From assembly GCA_036311245.1 (NCBI GenBank), contig JAXJQH010000025.1:1-7759 (forward strand): a stretch of 7,759 bases of DNA. Reading direction: 5' to 3'. The notes below the pieces were generated by a model, which searched no databases, had not been told where the DNA came from, and saw nothing but the letters and a program-made list of their open reading frames with translations. This stretch comes from SIG578 sp036311245 (lineage in GTDB: Bacteria > Bacillota > Clostridia > Oscillospirales > Ruminococcaceae). Both the position numbers and the translations under genes were made by a program. Positions 1 to 7,071 of this stretch are shown here, one piece after another (position 1 is the stretch's first letter; every line of letters starts with the position of its first letter).

Positions 1-570
1 CTCTTTTATGCCGCAGAGATTTCCGCCAAAGAAATCGCAATTTTTAACTACTCCGTTCTCGTCGGCGCGAAAATCGGGCATTTCGCTCGTATCCTCGTGA
101 ATATAAAAAGGCTCAAGCTTGCCCTGCGTGCTGACCTTTCCTTTTTTAAAAAAGCGGTCGGGAAAAATCTGATACATAACCCTGCCCGAGAGCTTTCTCG
201 GTACAGAAAACTCCTTAGGAGTACAAGTAAGCTGCCAAAAATCCCCTTGCCATATGTTAGTATCAGAAAAATTTTCTTTATAAAGCGGAAAATCGCTCTC
301 AGAGGTTTTTATAAAAAAGCGATAAAAATAAAGGTCGGGAGCGGAAAGCTTAAAGCTCCCGCTCCAGATTTCATAGTTTTCATCGCGCATCCCAATGTGT
401 TTCAACTCAAACTCGCAAACCTTTGAGTCCTCTTTAAAAAACTCAATAAAAACTGCGGTTGTTTTGCAGTGCTTTGGGATATGAATTGTAACTGTGCATT
501 CCTCGCCCTCACAAAGTGTACCAAACGGCTTTTTGTGATGGAGGGATTTGCTGTCATATAAAATTCGCAT
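1..570 (-). CDS. GH13 alpha-glucan hydrolase (neopullulanase/alpha-amylase-like), 3' end off window
   Basis: The first 190 codons of a gene that runs off the left edge; the frame is open throughout. Residues 1-125 look like an N-terminal all-beta domain of the kind found before GH13 catalytic domains: strand-rich, with aromatic runs such as DLYFYRFF near 79-86. The catalytic barrel begins with VMYQIFPDRF (131-140), a recognisable start of GH13 neopullulanase and cyclomaltodextrinase-like enzymes, and continues to DFFGGNLCGI (179-188), the usual motif before the second strand. The catalytic Asp, Glu and Asp lie beyond the window, so activity and specificity (amylase, pullulanase or maltodextrin glucosidase) cannot be settled. 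No signal peptide is seen, which fits a cytoplasmic enzyme acting on glycogen or maltodextrins. The ATG at 570-568 lies 3 nt after the glgP stop. Its Shine-Dalgarno is weak (GGAAG, partly inside the end of glgP), so translation is probably coupled to glgP. It is the last visible gene of the glycogen operon. Confidence 0.88.
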   Translation of the reverse strand, partial: MRILYDSKSLHHKKPFGTLCEGEECTVTIHIPKHCKTTAVFIEFFKEDSKVCEFELKHIGMRDENYEIWSGSFKLSAPDLYFYRFFIKTSESDFPLYKENFSDTNIWQGDFWQLTCTPKEFSVPRKLSGRVMYQIFPDRFFKKGKVSTQGKLEPFYIHEDTSEMPDFRADENGVVKNCDFFGGNLCGIKE

Positions 571-573
571 ATT

Positions 574-2979
574 CTAAAGCTTCCAAATCTTATCTGCGTA
601 TTCTTTTACCGAACGGTCTGCCGAGAATATGCCCGCCTTTGCAATGTTGACAAGCGACATTCTCATAAACTTCTCGCGGTCCTGATAGGCTCTCGAAACA
701 TCGTTCTGCGCTCTGACATAGTCACCGAAATCGGCAAGCGCCATATACTGGTCGGCAACGCCGAAACGACTTGTCACAAGCGATGCGGCAACACCGTCAA
801 ACCTCTTGCCCAAAGCTCCCGAGGTAAGCTGAGAGATAACCTCTTTAAGATTAGGGTCGGCATTAACAAAGTCGATAGGATTGTATCCTCTCTCCCAAAG
901 TGCGCGCACCTCGTCTACCTTCATACCGAAAAGGAAAATGTTATCCTTTCCTACCTGCTCGGATATCTCGACATTAGCTCCGTCAAGCGTTCCTAAGGTT
1001 ACAGCGCCGTTTATCATAAGCTTCATATTGCCTGTTCCCGACGCCTCTTTGCCCGCAATGGAAATCTGCTCAGAAATTTCGGCAGCGGGGATAATCTTTT
1101 CGGCAAGCGAAACCTTGTAGTCCTCGATAAACACTACCTTTATCTTTTCCTTGGCAACAGGGTCGGAGTTAATGGTGTCTGATACAGCGTTGATAAGGCT
1201 GATTATCTGCTTTGCAAGGTCATATCCCGCAGATGCCTTTGCGCCGAAAATAAAGGTGCGCGGCGGCACATCTACATTGGGATGAGCCTTTATGAAGTTA
1301 TACATATAGAGAATTTGCAGGACATTTAAGAGCTGGCGCTTGTATTCGTGAAGCCTCTTTATCTGCACATCAAACAGCGAGCTCGGGTCTACATTAACGC
1401 CGTTTTTCTCAGCGATATAGACAGCCAGCTTTTGCTTGTTGCACAGCTTAATAGCGTGCAGCTTGTCAAGAACCTGCTTATCATCCTTATACTTAAGAAG
1501 GTCCTCAAGATAAGAGGCGTCCTTTAGGAATTTATCGCCGATAAGCTCTCTTAAGAAGTCTGTCAAATCGGGGTTTACCTGACACAGCCAGCGGCGGTAG
1601 GCAATTCCGTTTGTGACATTTATAAATCTGTCGTTATCAAGATTATAGTAGTCGCGGAAAATGCTGTCCTTTAAAATATCGGTGTGCAGCCTGGAAACAC
1701 CGTTTACTGTGTGGCAGGCAGCAAGGCAGAGGTTTGCCATACGCACCTCGCCATCCGCAATGACTGCCATATAGTTTATCTTTGCGCTATCGCCGCCGTA
1801 AACGGCATTCAGAGTTTCCAAAAGCCTTCTGTTAATTTCTTTTACAATGTTATAAATGCGGGGTAGCTGCTCTATAAAGAGCCACTCACTCCAGCGCTCG
1901 AGCGCCTCGCTCATAACGGTGTGGTTGGTATAGGAGAGGGTTTTCTGTACGATTGCCCACGCCTCGTCCCAACCATAGTCGTGTTCATCCATTAAAATGC
2001 GCATAAGCTCGGGAACACAGAGGGCGGGATGAGTGTCGTTTATGTGAATGGCAACCTTGTCCGAAAGATTATCGAGTGTGCCATACTTTTTAAGGTGCTT
2101 TGAGATAATGCTCTGCAGCGAGGCAGAAACCAAAAGATACTGCTGCTGAAGTCTTAACCTTTTGCCCTCGATATGGTTATCGGCGGGGTAAAGGACCTTG
2201 GAGATTACCTCTGCCATGGTGTTCTGCTCAAGTGAGCGGACATAATCACCTCTTGAAAAGGCGTTCATATCAAAAGAGGGCACCTGCGCTCTCCAGAGAA
2301 CAAGCTTATTGACAGCCTTGCTGTCATAGCCCGATATATACATATCATAAGGCACAGCCAAAACGCTCTGATATCCTATCTGTGCCGACTTGAACTTGCC
2401 GTTGTCATACCATTCGTTGACGCTGCCGCCGAATTTAACCTCATAGCTCTCGTCCTGACGCGGCTGCAGCCAGACCTCGCCGCGCTCAAGCCAGTTATCG
2501 GGAAATTCCATCTGCCAGCCGTCGATAATTTTCTGCTTGAAAATTCCAAATTCATAGCGGATAGAAAAGCCTGTTGCGGGATATTCAAGGCCTGTAAGCG
2601 AGTCCATATAGCAGGAAGCGAGTCTGCCAAGACCGCCGTTTCCAAGTCCCGCATCGGGGTCAAGGTCATAAAGCGCTTGTATATTAAAGCCCTGATTTTT
2701 CAGTACGGTCCTGAAATCCTCTTCCATTCCAATGTTATAAAGGTTATTTCTAAGGGAAGTTCCGACAAGAAACTCCATCGACATATAATAAACCTCTTTG
2801 CGCTGAGTCTTTGAAGATATGTCCCTAAACTCCTTGCGCTTTTTGGCAAGCAGCTCGCGCAGGTAGGTGCAGACAACCTTATATGCCTGCTTTTCGGTTG
2901 TTTCCTTGAGCGAAAGGCTGAATAGACGGACAGAGGTTTCATTAAGCCCATTTAACAGCTCGGTGTGTTTTTTGTGCAT
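574..2979 (-). CDS. glgP: Glycogen/maltodextrin phosphorylase (GT35)
   Basis: Full-length, 801 aa, close to the roughly 800-815 aa usual for bacterial enzymes. It releases glucose-1-phosphate from non-reducing alpha-1,4 ends of glycogen, using phosphate and a pyridoxal phosphate cofactor, in the cytoplasm. Visible motifs are YYMSMEFLVG (64-73), GLGNGGLGRLASC (111-123), NDTHP (314-318), VTNGIAYRRWL (455-465), QIKRLHEYKRQLLN (539-552) and the cofactor site EASGTGNMK (645-653), in which K653 should carry PLP. There is no long N-terminal extension as in animal enzymes. Two small departures from the sequences I know: Tyr at 461, where His or Pro is common, and Ile at 657 in the signature, where Leu or Met is usual. 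Neither touches the PLP lysine. The ATG at 2979 follows AAGGAG at a 10-nt spacing, and the glgA stop lies 19 nt upstream. Preference for glycogen over maltodextrin is inferred from the operon, not from residues. Confidence 0.97.
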   Translation of the reverse strand: MHKKHTELLNGLNETSVRLFSLSLKETTEKQAYKVVCTYLRELLAKKRKEFRDISSKTQRKEVYYMSMEFLVGTSLRNNLYNIGMEEDFRTVLKNQGFNIQALYDLDPDAGLGNGGLGRLASCYMDSLTGLEYPATGFSIRYEFGIFKQKIIDGWQMEFPDNWLERGEVWLQPRQDESYEVKFGGSVNEWYDNGKFKSAQIGYQSVLAVPYDMYISGYDSKAVNKLVLWRAQVPSFDMNAFSRGDYVRSLEQNTMAEVISKVLYPADNHIEGKRLRLQQQYLLVSASLQSIISKHLKKYGTLDNLSDKVAIHINDTHPALCVPELMRILMDEHDYGWDEAWAIVQKTLSYTNHTVMSEALERWSEWLFIEQLPRIYNIVKEINRRLLETLNAVYGGDSAKINYMAVIADGEVRMANLCLAACHTVNGVSRLHTDILKDSIFRDYYNLDNDRFINVTNGIAYRRWLCQVNPDLTDFLRELIGDKFLKDASYLEDLLKYKDDKQVLDKLHAIKLCNKQKLAVYIAEKNGVNVDPSSLFDVQIKRLHEYKRQLLNVLQILYMYNFIKAHPNVDVPPRTFIFGAKASAGYDLAKQIISLINAVSDTINSDPVAKEKIKVVFIEDYKVSLAEKIIPAAEISEQISIAGKEASGTGNMKLMINGAVTLGTLDGANVEISEQVGKDNIFLFGMKVDEVRALWERGYNPIDFVNADPNLKEVISQLTSGALGKRFDGVAASLVTSRFGVADQYMALADFGDYVRAQNDVSRAYQDREKFMRMSLVNIAKAGIFSADRSVKEYADKIWKL

Positions 2980-2989
2980 TTGTAGGGTA

Positions 2990-2995
2990 CTCCTT
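2990..2995 (-). promoter_or_regulatory. Shine-Dalgarno site of glgP
   Basis: On the minus strand AAGGAG ends 10 nt before the glgP ATG (2979-2977). It lies just after the glgA stop codon (3001-2999), so glgP has its own strong initiation site despite the short gap. This supports the chosen start. Confidence 0.8.
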
Positions 2996-2998
2996 TAT

Positions 2999-4438
2999 TT
3001 AGTGTGACATAAGCTTTTTGTAAAGCTCGGTATATTTCTCTGCGGGCGCTTTCCACGAAGACTCTCGGCTCATAGCGTTGTTTATAAGCCTGCTCCAGCC
3101 CGCTTTATCCGCGCCATAAATATGAAGCGCGCGGCGCAGAGCAGAGAGCATATCATCGCGCTCAAAGCTCTGGAAGGTAAATCCGACTCCCTTGCCGCTT
3201 TCGGGATTGTACGGCGCAACAGTGTCCTTAAGTCCGCCGGTTTGGTTGACGACGGGAATAGTTCCATAGCGCATTGCGATTATCTGTGAAAGTCCGCAAG
3301 GCTCGCTCTTTGATGGCATAAGGTAAATATCCGATGCCGCATAAATCTGCGAGGCAAGCGCGGGGTCAAAGCAGAGATTTAGTGAGAACTTTTTAGGATT
3401 TTTCTCAGCGCATCTGCGAAGGCGCTCTTCATAAACGCTATCACCTGTGCCGACAATGACTATCTGCACATCCCATCGCATAAGCTCGTCAATGGCGGCG
3501 CAGATAAGGTCAACCCCCTTGTGAGAAACAAGGCGGGAAACCATTCCAATAACAGGGACATCTTCTCGCACCTCAAGACTAAGCTTTTGCTGAAGCGCCG
3601 CTTTGTTTGCAGCCTTTCCCTCTGCCGCCGTTTTCTTTGTGTAGTTTTGTAAAAGTGCTCTGTCGCTTTCGGGGTCAAAAATTCCCGTATTAATTCCGTT
3701 AACTATGCCCGAAAGCTTAAAATCGTGATCAGAGATAACACCCGCAAGCCCGTGGGCATAATAGGGGTATTTTATCTCCTGCGCATAGGTTTCAGAAACA
3801 GTGGTAAGGGCATCGCAACACAAAATTGCGCTTTTCATAAAGTTAACACAACCATCAAAAATCAGGGTGTTGTTGTATTTTTTATGCGAAAGACCGATAA
3901 CATCGCCTATAAAATAGGGGTCTGCCTTGCCTTGATATTCAATATTGTGTATAGTGAAAACAGTTTTTGCCTCTCCCAGGCTTTTTTCATAAAATGCGTG
4001 CAGAATGAGAGGGATAAGAGCCGTTTGCCAATCGTTGCAGTGAATAACATCGGGTTTTTCATTAAGCTGACAGAGCGCCTCTAAAACCGCCTTTGAATAG
4101 TAGGCGAAACGCTCGCCGTCATCAGGGTAGCCATACACCCCGTCACGCCCGAAATAGTATTCGTTATCTATAAAATAGACCTTTAGCTTTCTTTTATTGC
4201 TTTTAAGCTTAAAAATGCCGACGTGCTGGCGGCGCCAGGATAACTCTACTGCAAAGCTTTTTACAAACTCTGTTTTAATATCGGGATTTTCCTTTATCCG
4301 CTTATAATACGGCAGAAAAAGCAAAACCTCATTTCCTTTTTGCTCAGAGAGAGCTCGGGGAAGAGCCTCTGCAACATCTCCGAGTCCTCCTGTTTTTATA
4401 AAGGGTGCCGCTTCACTCGCGGTGAAGACTATTTTCAT
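2999..4438 (-). CDS. glgA: Glycogen synthase, ADP-glucose dependent (GT5)
   Basis: 479 aa, the normal length for bacterial GlgA (about 477). It transfers glucose from ADP-glucose to the non-reducing end of an alpha-1,4-glucan with retention of configuration. It has the two-Rossmann GT-B fold. The N-terminal half holds the nucleotide-sugar motif KTGGLGD (15-21, K15), HCNDWQTAL (133-141) and TIHNIEYQG (162-170). The linker has VNGIN (247-251). The C-terminal half holds SRLVSHKG (301-308; R302 and K307 match the phosphate-binding Arg/Lys pair), SEPCGL (378-383; E379 at the catalytic acidic position) and QTGGLKDTV (399-407). All key residues are present, so it should be active. The ATG is embedded in the glgD stop (4-nt overlap, ATGA), and AAGGAG within the last glgD codons gives 7-nt spacing, so the two are probably translationally coupled. 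Its substrate comes from GlgC/GlgD, encoded just upstream. Confidence 0.98.
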   Translation of the reverse strand: MKIVFTASEAAPFIKTGGLGDVAEALPRALSEQKGNEVLLFLPYYKRIKENPDIKTEFVKSFAVELSWRRQHVGIFKLKSNKRKLKVYFIDNEYYFGRDGVYGYPDDGERFAYYSKAVLEALCQLNEKPDVIHCNDWQTALIPLILHAFYEKSLGEAKTVFTIHNIEYQGKADPYFIGDVIGLSHKKYNNTLIFDGCVNFMKSAILCCDALTTVSETYAQEIKYPYYAHGLAGVISDHDFKLSGIVNGINTGIFDPESDRALLQNYTKKTAAEGKAANKAALQQKLSLEVREDVPVIGMVSRLVSHKGVDLICAAIDELMRWDVQIVIVGTGDSVYEERLRRCAEKNPKKFSLNLCFDPALASQIYAASDIYLMPSKSEPCGLSQIIAMRYGTIPVVNQTGGLKDTVAPYNPESGKGVGFTFQSFERDDMLSALRRALHIYGADKAGWSRLINNAMSRESSWKAPAEKYTELYKKLMSH

Positions 4439-5547
4439 ACAGTTTCTCCTTTTTTAACGATGACCGAGTGCTCGGGAGTTCCTTTTAGAACCGCTCCATC
4501 GCTTACGGTTACATTTTTATCCAAAATCACACATTCCAGCTTTGCGCCTTTTCCTATCTTTGTTCCCTGCATAATAATGCTCGATTTAATTTCTGCTCCC
4601 TCGGCAACAGAAACTCCGCGGAAAAGGATGCTCTTTTCGACCTTGCCATTGATGGTGCAGCCATCTGCAAGCAAGCAGTCATTTACCTCGCTGCCCTCTC
4701 CGTAATATGTGGGGATTTCATCGCGCACCTTGGTGTAGATAGGCTGGTCCTTTAAGAATAGACCTGCGCGCACCTTTTTATCAAGCAGCGCCATATTATT
4801 TGCAAAATAGCTGCTGATGCTTTCGTTTCTGAGAACGATACCATCAAACCTAAACACAGAAACCTTTAAGAGCTTTTCATTAAATGCGCGCTGAATAAAA
4901 TCGCGCTCTAAATGCACAAATCCCTTTTCGTGGGTTTCCTCAAGCGCATTTACAAGCAGCTCGCGGCTTATAATAAACATTCCCATACCCACAAGAGATG
5001 TTTCCTTGCACTTAGAGTCGATAAGCAGCTCGGTTACTCTGCCTTTAGAATTTGCTTTAATAATAAGTGGGTGCTTTTTACCGTCCGCCTCCTGTTGCTT
5101 TGCAATAACAGTTACGTCTGCGCCCGATTCTATATGATGCTCGATTGCGATGCGGAAATCTATATTGCAGATAACGGTCGAATCCGAAATAACAACATAG
5201 TCATATGCTCTATTGTTTATAAAGGGGTATGCCGAGTAAAGCGCCTCGAGCTTGCCCTTATAAATCCCCGTATTACCGCTTGCAAATGGCGGCAGAATAA
5301 CAAGTCCCTCATTTTTGCGGTTTAAATCCCACTCATTAAGGGAGCCTAAGTGGTCCATAAGCGAGCGGTAGTTATATTTTGTGATAAGTCCGATATTATA
5401 TATGCCCGAATTGGACATATTCGAAAGAATAAAATCTATCTGGCGATATCTGCCGCCAAAGGGCAGCGATGCAACAGTTCTGTGGTTTGTAAGCTCGCCG
5501 AGGGTGCTGTCATAGATATTTGAAAAAACAATTCCCATTGATTTCAT
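4435..5547 (-). CDS. glgD: GlgD subunit of glucose-1-phosphate adenylyltransferase, probably non-catalytic
   Basis: 370 aa, paralogous to GlgC next door: an N-terminal nucleotidyltransferase-like domain and a C-terminal left-handed beta-helix (about 285-365) of hexapeptide-like repeats. LPFGGRYRQIDF (28-39) aligns with the PFGGKYRLIDF of GlgC and identifies the family. The catalytic parts are lost. The GGQGSRL nucleotide loop is replaced by sequence around SNIYDSTLGELT (9-20). The SGDHIYKMDY motif bearing the catalytic Asp becomes SDSTVICNIDF (121-131). No FEEKP sugar-phosphate motif is present. In Bacillus-type enzymes GlgD is known as a partner that raises GlgC activity in a mixed tetramer; the same role is inferred here. 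The start at 5547 is preferred over the ATG at 5538 because the purine-rich AAGGAAGGGAAG (5570-5559), which overlaps the glgC stop, is nearer the first (11 nt). The last codons overlap glgA. Confidence 0.95.
   Translation of the reverse strand: MKSMGIVFSNIYDSTLGELTNHRTVASLPFGGRYRQIDFILSNMSNSGIYNIGLITKYNYRSLMDHLGSLNEWDLNRKNEGLVILPPFASGNTGIYKGKLEALYSAYPFINNRAYDYVVISDSTVICNIDFRIAIEHHIESGADVTVIAKQQEADGKKHPLIIKANSKGRVTELLIDSKCKETSLVGMGMFIISRELLVNALEETHEKGFVHLERDFIQRAFNEKLLKVSVFRFDGIVLRNESISSYFANNMALLDKKVRAGLFLKDQPIYTKVRDEIPTYYGEGSEVNDCLLADGCTINGKVEKSILFRGVSVAEGAEIKSSIIMQGTKIGKGAKLECVILDKNVTVSDGAVLKGTPEHSVIVKKGETV
4446..4451 (-). promoter_or_regulatory. Shine-Dalgarno site of glgA, inside glgD
   Basis: AAGGAG on the minus strand, 7 nt before the glgA ATG. 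It encodes part of the final KKGETV of GlgD, so ribosomes ending glgD pass directly over it. It fixes the glgA start at 4438 and points to coupled translation. Confidence 0.85.
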
Positions 5548-5558
5548 AATAATTCACG

Positions 5559-5570
5559 CTTCCCTTCCTT
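5559..5570 (-). promoter_or_regulatory. Probable ribosome binding site of glgD
   Basis: The purine tract AAGGAAGGGAAG on the minus strand runs out of the glgC stop codon and ends 11 nt before the glgD ATG at 5547. The spacing is on the long side, but the alternative ATG at 5538 would be 20 nt away, so Met1 is the better choice. Confidence 0.6.
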
Positions 5571-6759
5571 AGTAAATTTCTTTGGGCAGGAGTATCTTAT
5601 TTTGGGAAACCTCTCTGTCTTTGCCGACAACCGCTATGCCCCATTTATTTTTCTCGTAAAACTCAGGGCTGTCACCGATTTTCGCATTTGCGTGAACAAC
5701 GGTGTCCTCACCGATTATTGCATATTTTATGACCGAGCTTTTCTCGATAACGGTGTTTGGCATAATAAAACTGTTGTAAATCTCAACGCCCTCTTCTATA
5801 ATGCAGCCGGTTGAAATAATAGAGTTGTGCACCTTTCCATAAACTGTACTGCCCTCTGCAACAAAGGAATTTACTATCTGGGCCTCTTTTGCGATAAAGC
5901 TGGAGGGGTTTGCATAGTTTCTTGCGTAAATCTTATTCTTGGAATCCCTCATATCAAGCTCGGGATTTTCACCGAGAATATCCATATTGGACTGCCAGAG
6001 GCTCTCAATGGTTCCGACATCCTTCCAATACCCTTCAAAGGAATAGGCATACAGCTTGTAATCATCCTCAATAAGGCGGGGAATGATGTTTTTGCCGAAA
6101 TCGTTGCTGGAAGTCGGGTCCTCATTATCTGAGATGAGATATTTCTTAAGAACATCCCAGCGGAAGATATAAATTCCCATCGAAGCCTTGGTGCTCTTTG
6201 GCTGTTTGGGTTTCTCCTCAAACTCAACAACCTTTCCCTCATCATCGGTGTTCATAATGCCAAAGCGCGATGCCTCTTCAAGCGAAACATCTAAAACCGC
6301 AATGGTGCAGTCCGCCTTCTTTTTGTTGTGATGCGCCATCATTTTGGCATAATCCATTTTATAAATATGGTCGCCTGAAAGAATAAGAACATTTGTGGGG
6401 TTATATCTGTCAATAAACGAAATATTCTGGAAAATGGCGTTTGCTGTTCCCTTGTACCACTCAGAGCTTGCGCTTTTTGAATAAGGCGAAAGAACATGGA
6501 TACCCCCGTTTGTACTGTTAAGGCCCCAAGGCGTTCCGTTGCCTATGTATTCATTCAGTTGCAGCGGCTGGTACTGAGTCAGAATACCGACGGTATCAAT
6601 CCCCGAATTAACACAGTTAGAAAGGGGAAAATCGATAAGACGGTATTTGCCGCCGAAAGGAACGGCAGGCTTAGCGGTGTTCTCAGTCAGAACCATAAGT
6701 CTGCTTCCCTGACCTCCTGCAAGAATCATTGCCACACAGTCTTTTTTGCGAAAGAACAT
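5569..6759 (-). CDS. glgC: Glucose-1-phosphate adenylyltransferase, catalytic subunit (ADP-glucose pyrophosphorylase)
   Basis: 396 aa; Bacillus-type GlgC proteins are of similar size and bacterial GlgC in general is somewhat longer. It makes ADP-glucose and pyrophosphate from ATP and glucose-1-phosphate, the committed step of glycogen synthesis. The N-terminal nucleotidyltransferase domain carries ILAGGQGSRL (12-21), AKPAVPFGGKYR (29-40), DFPLSNC (43-49), ILSGDHIYKMDY (126-137; D130 matches the catalytic Asp), FEEKP (180-184; K183 at the glucose-1-phosphate site), SNDFGKNIIP (218-227) and YWKDVGT (244-250). The C-terminal beta-helix spans about 288-362. All catalytic motifs are intact, unlike in GlgD. 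After GSRL there is Met (22) where Gly is common. It is the first gene of the operon, preceded by a strong AGGAGG at 8 nt, which sets the start at 6759. Allosteric effectors cannot be read from the sequence. Confidence 0.98.
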   Translation of the reverse strand: MFFRKKDCVAMILAGGQGSRLMVLTENTAKPAVPFGGKYRLIDFPLSNCVNSGIDTVGILTQYQPLQLNEYIGNGTPWGLNSTNGGIHVLSPYSKSASSEWYKGTANAIFQNISFIDRYNPTNVLILSGDHIYKMDYAKMMAHHNKKKADCTIAVLDVSLEEASRFGIMNTDDEGKVVEFEEKPKQPKSTKASMGIYIFRWDVLKKYLISDNEDPTSSNDFGKNIIPRLIEDDYKLYAYSFEGYWKDVGTIESLWQSNMDILGENPELDMRDSKNKIYARNYANPSSFIAKEAQIVNSFVAEGSTVYGKVHNSIISTGCIIEEGVEIYNSFIMPNTVIEKSSVIKYAIIGEDTVVHANAKIGDSPEFYEKNKWGIAVVGKDREVSQNKILLPKEIY

Positions 6760-6767
6760 TTTTGTTG

Positions 6768-6773
6768 CCTCCT
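6768..6773 (-). promoter_or_regulatory. Shine-Dalgarno site of glgC
   Basis: A full AGGAGG on the minus strand, 8 nt before the glgC ATG (6759-6757). It is the strongest ribosome site in the window and decides the glgC start. Confidence 0.92.
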
Positions 6774-6802
6774 CAAAGCATGTTTATTTTACATTCTGAG
6801 TA

Positions 6803-6833
6803 TGCCATTGCACTATAGTTGTACCATTGTACA
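6803..6833. promoter_or_regulatory. Tandem operator-like palindromes upstream of glgC
   Basis: Two inverted repeats share the same CATT centre (plus-strand reading). TGTAC-CATT-GTACA spans 6820-6833 and has perfect 5-bp arms. TGC-CATT-GCA spans 6803-6812 and has 3-bp arms. Over 14 bp the two align as TRTRCCATTGYACW, with centres 19 bp apart and the palindrome CTATAG (6813-6818) between them. They lie downstream of a TATAAT box (6840-6835, minus strand) and about 30 nt ahead of the glgC Shine-Dalgarno. Such a pair suggests two sites for a dimeric regulator, most simply a repressor of the glycogen operon. They lack the central CG typical of CcpA/LacI-type sites, and I do not recognise the regulator. 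The function is inference only. Confidence 0.4.
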
Positions 6834-6834
6834 T

Positions 6835-6840
6835 ATTATA
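6835..6840 (-). promoter_or_regulatory. Possible proximal -10 box of the glg operon
   Basis: TATAAT on the minus strand, in a long A/T run. No convincing -35 lies 16-18 bp upstream (the sequence there is near TAGAAA). Its appeal is its position: transcription would start near 6828, inside the upstream palindrome of the operator-like pair, giving a leader of about 70 nt. In such AT-rich DNA a chance match is quite likely. A second bare TATAAT at 6923-6918 has the same weakness. Confidence 0.3.
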
Positions 6841-7010
6841 TATTAATTTTTAACATTTTTCTATAGCTTCTTTGAAATATTTCCAAAAACGTCTGTATTT
6901 TCGTAAAAATTTTATATATTATAAACAATAAATCAGAAAATATGTTTGTTGTGTCGCATTGCTTTGTTTTTTGCCGCATACTCCTAAAATTTTATTATAT
7001 CTTTACTAAT

Positions 7011-7039
7011 ATAATACCAATTTTTAAGGCTAATGTAAA
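7011..7039 (-). promoter_or_regulatory. Candidate sigma-70/SigA promoter of the glg operon
   Basis: On the minus strand TTTACA (7039-7034) and TATTAT (7016-7011) are exactly 17 bp apart, the best -35/-10 pair in the gap between the rnfB terminator and glgC. It lies about 33 bp past the terminator hairpin, as expected for an independent unit. Transcription would begin near 7004, giving a leader of about 245 nt before glgC, which would pass through the operator-like palindromes. It was assigned by eye from consensus only. Confidence 0.45.
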
Positions 7040-7071
7040 GCGGAAACAGGTGGAATTTGTCGCCCACATAC

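Larger units (their letters stand above)
6780..7071. other. AT-rich intergenic leader between rnfB terminator and glgC
   Basis: About 290 bp with no convincing gene. It is far richer in A/T than the genes on either side. It holds three candidate -10 boxes for the glg operon and the pair of small palindromes described separately. I see no riboswitch fold, no tRNA and no second strong hairpin. A 47-codon reading frame on the minus strand (6979-6836) is present but unconvincing. Confidence 0.7.

Noticed and set aside
97..426. 109-codon plus-strand reading frame near the left edge
   Set aside because: It is antisense to the GH13 gene, whose frame carries clear family motifs. The Lys-rich peptide resembles no family I know.
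4912..5325. 137-codon plus-strand reading frame antisense to glgD
   Set aside because: It is a shadow of glgD codon use, with no ribosome site or recognisable motif. The same holds for 3725-4084, 4340-4705, 5827-6132 and 6496-6846.
6803..6833. CcpA-type cre site explanation for the palindromes
   Set aside because: The centre is CATT without the CG step and the flanks do not fit the TGNAANCG-type consensus, so no known regulator is assigned.
6836..6979. 47-codon minus-strand reading frame in the glgC leader (possible leader peptide)
   Set aside because: An AGGAG sits only 1 nt before its ATG, too close to work well. The Ile/Lys/Phe-rich composition is what AT-rich spacer would give, and there is no attenuator-like hairpin after it.
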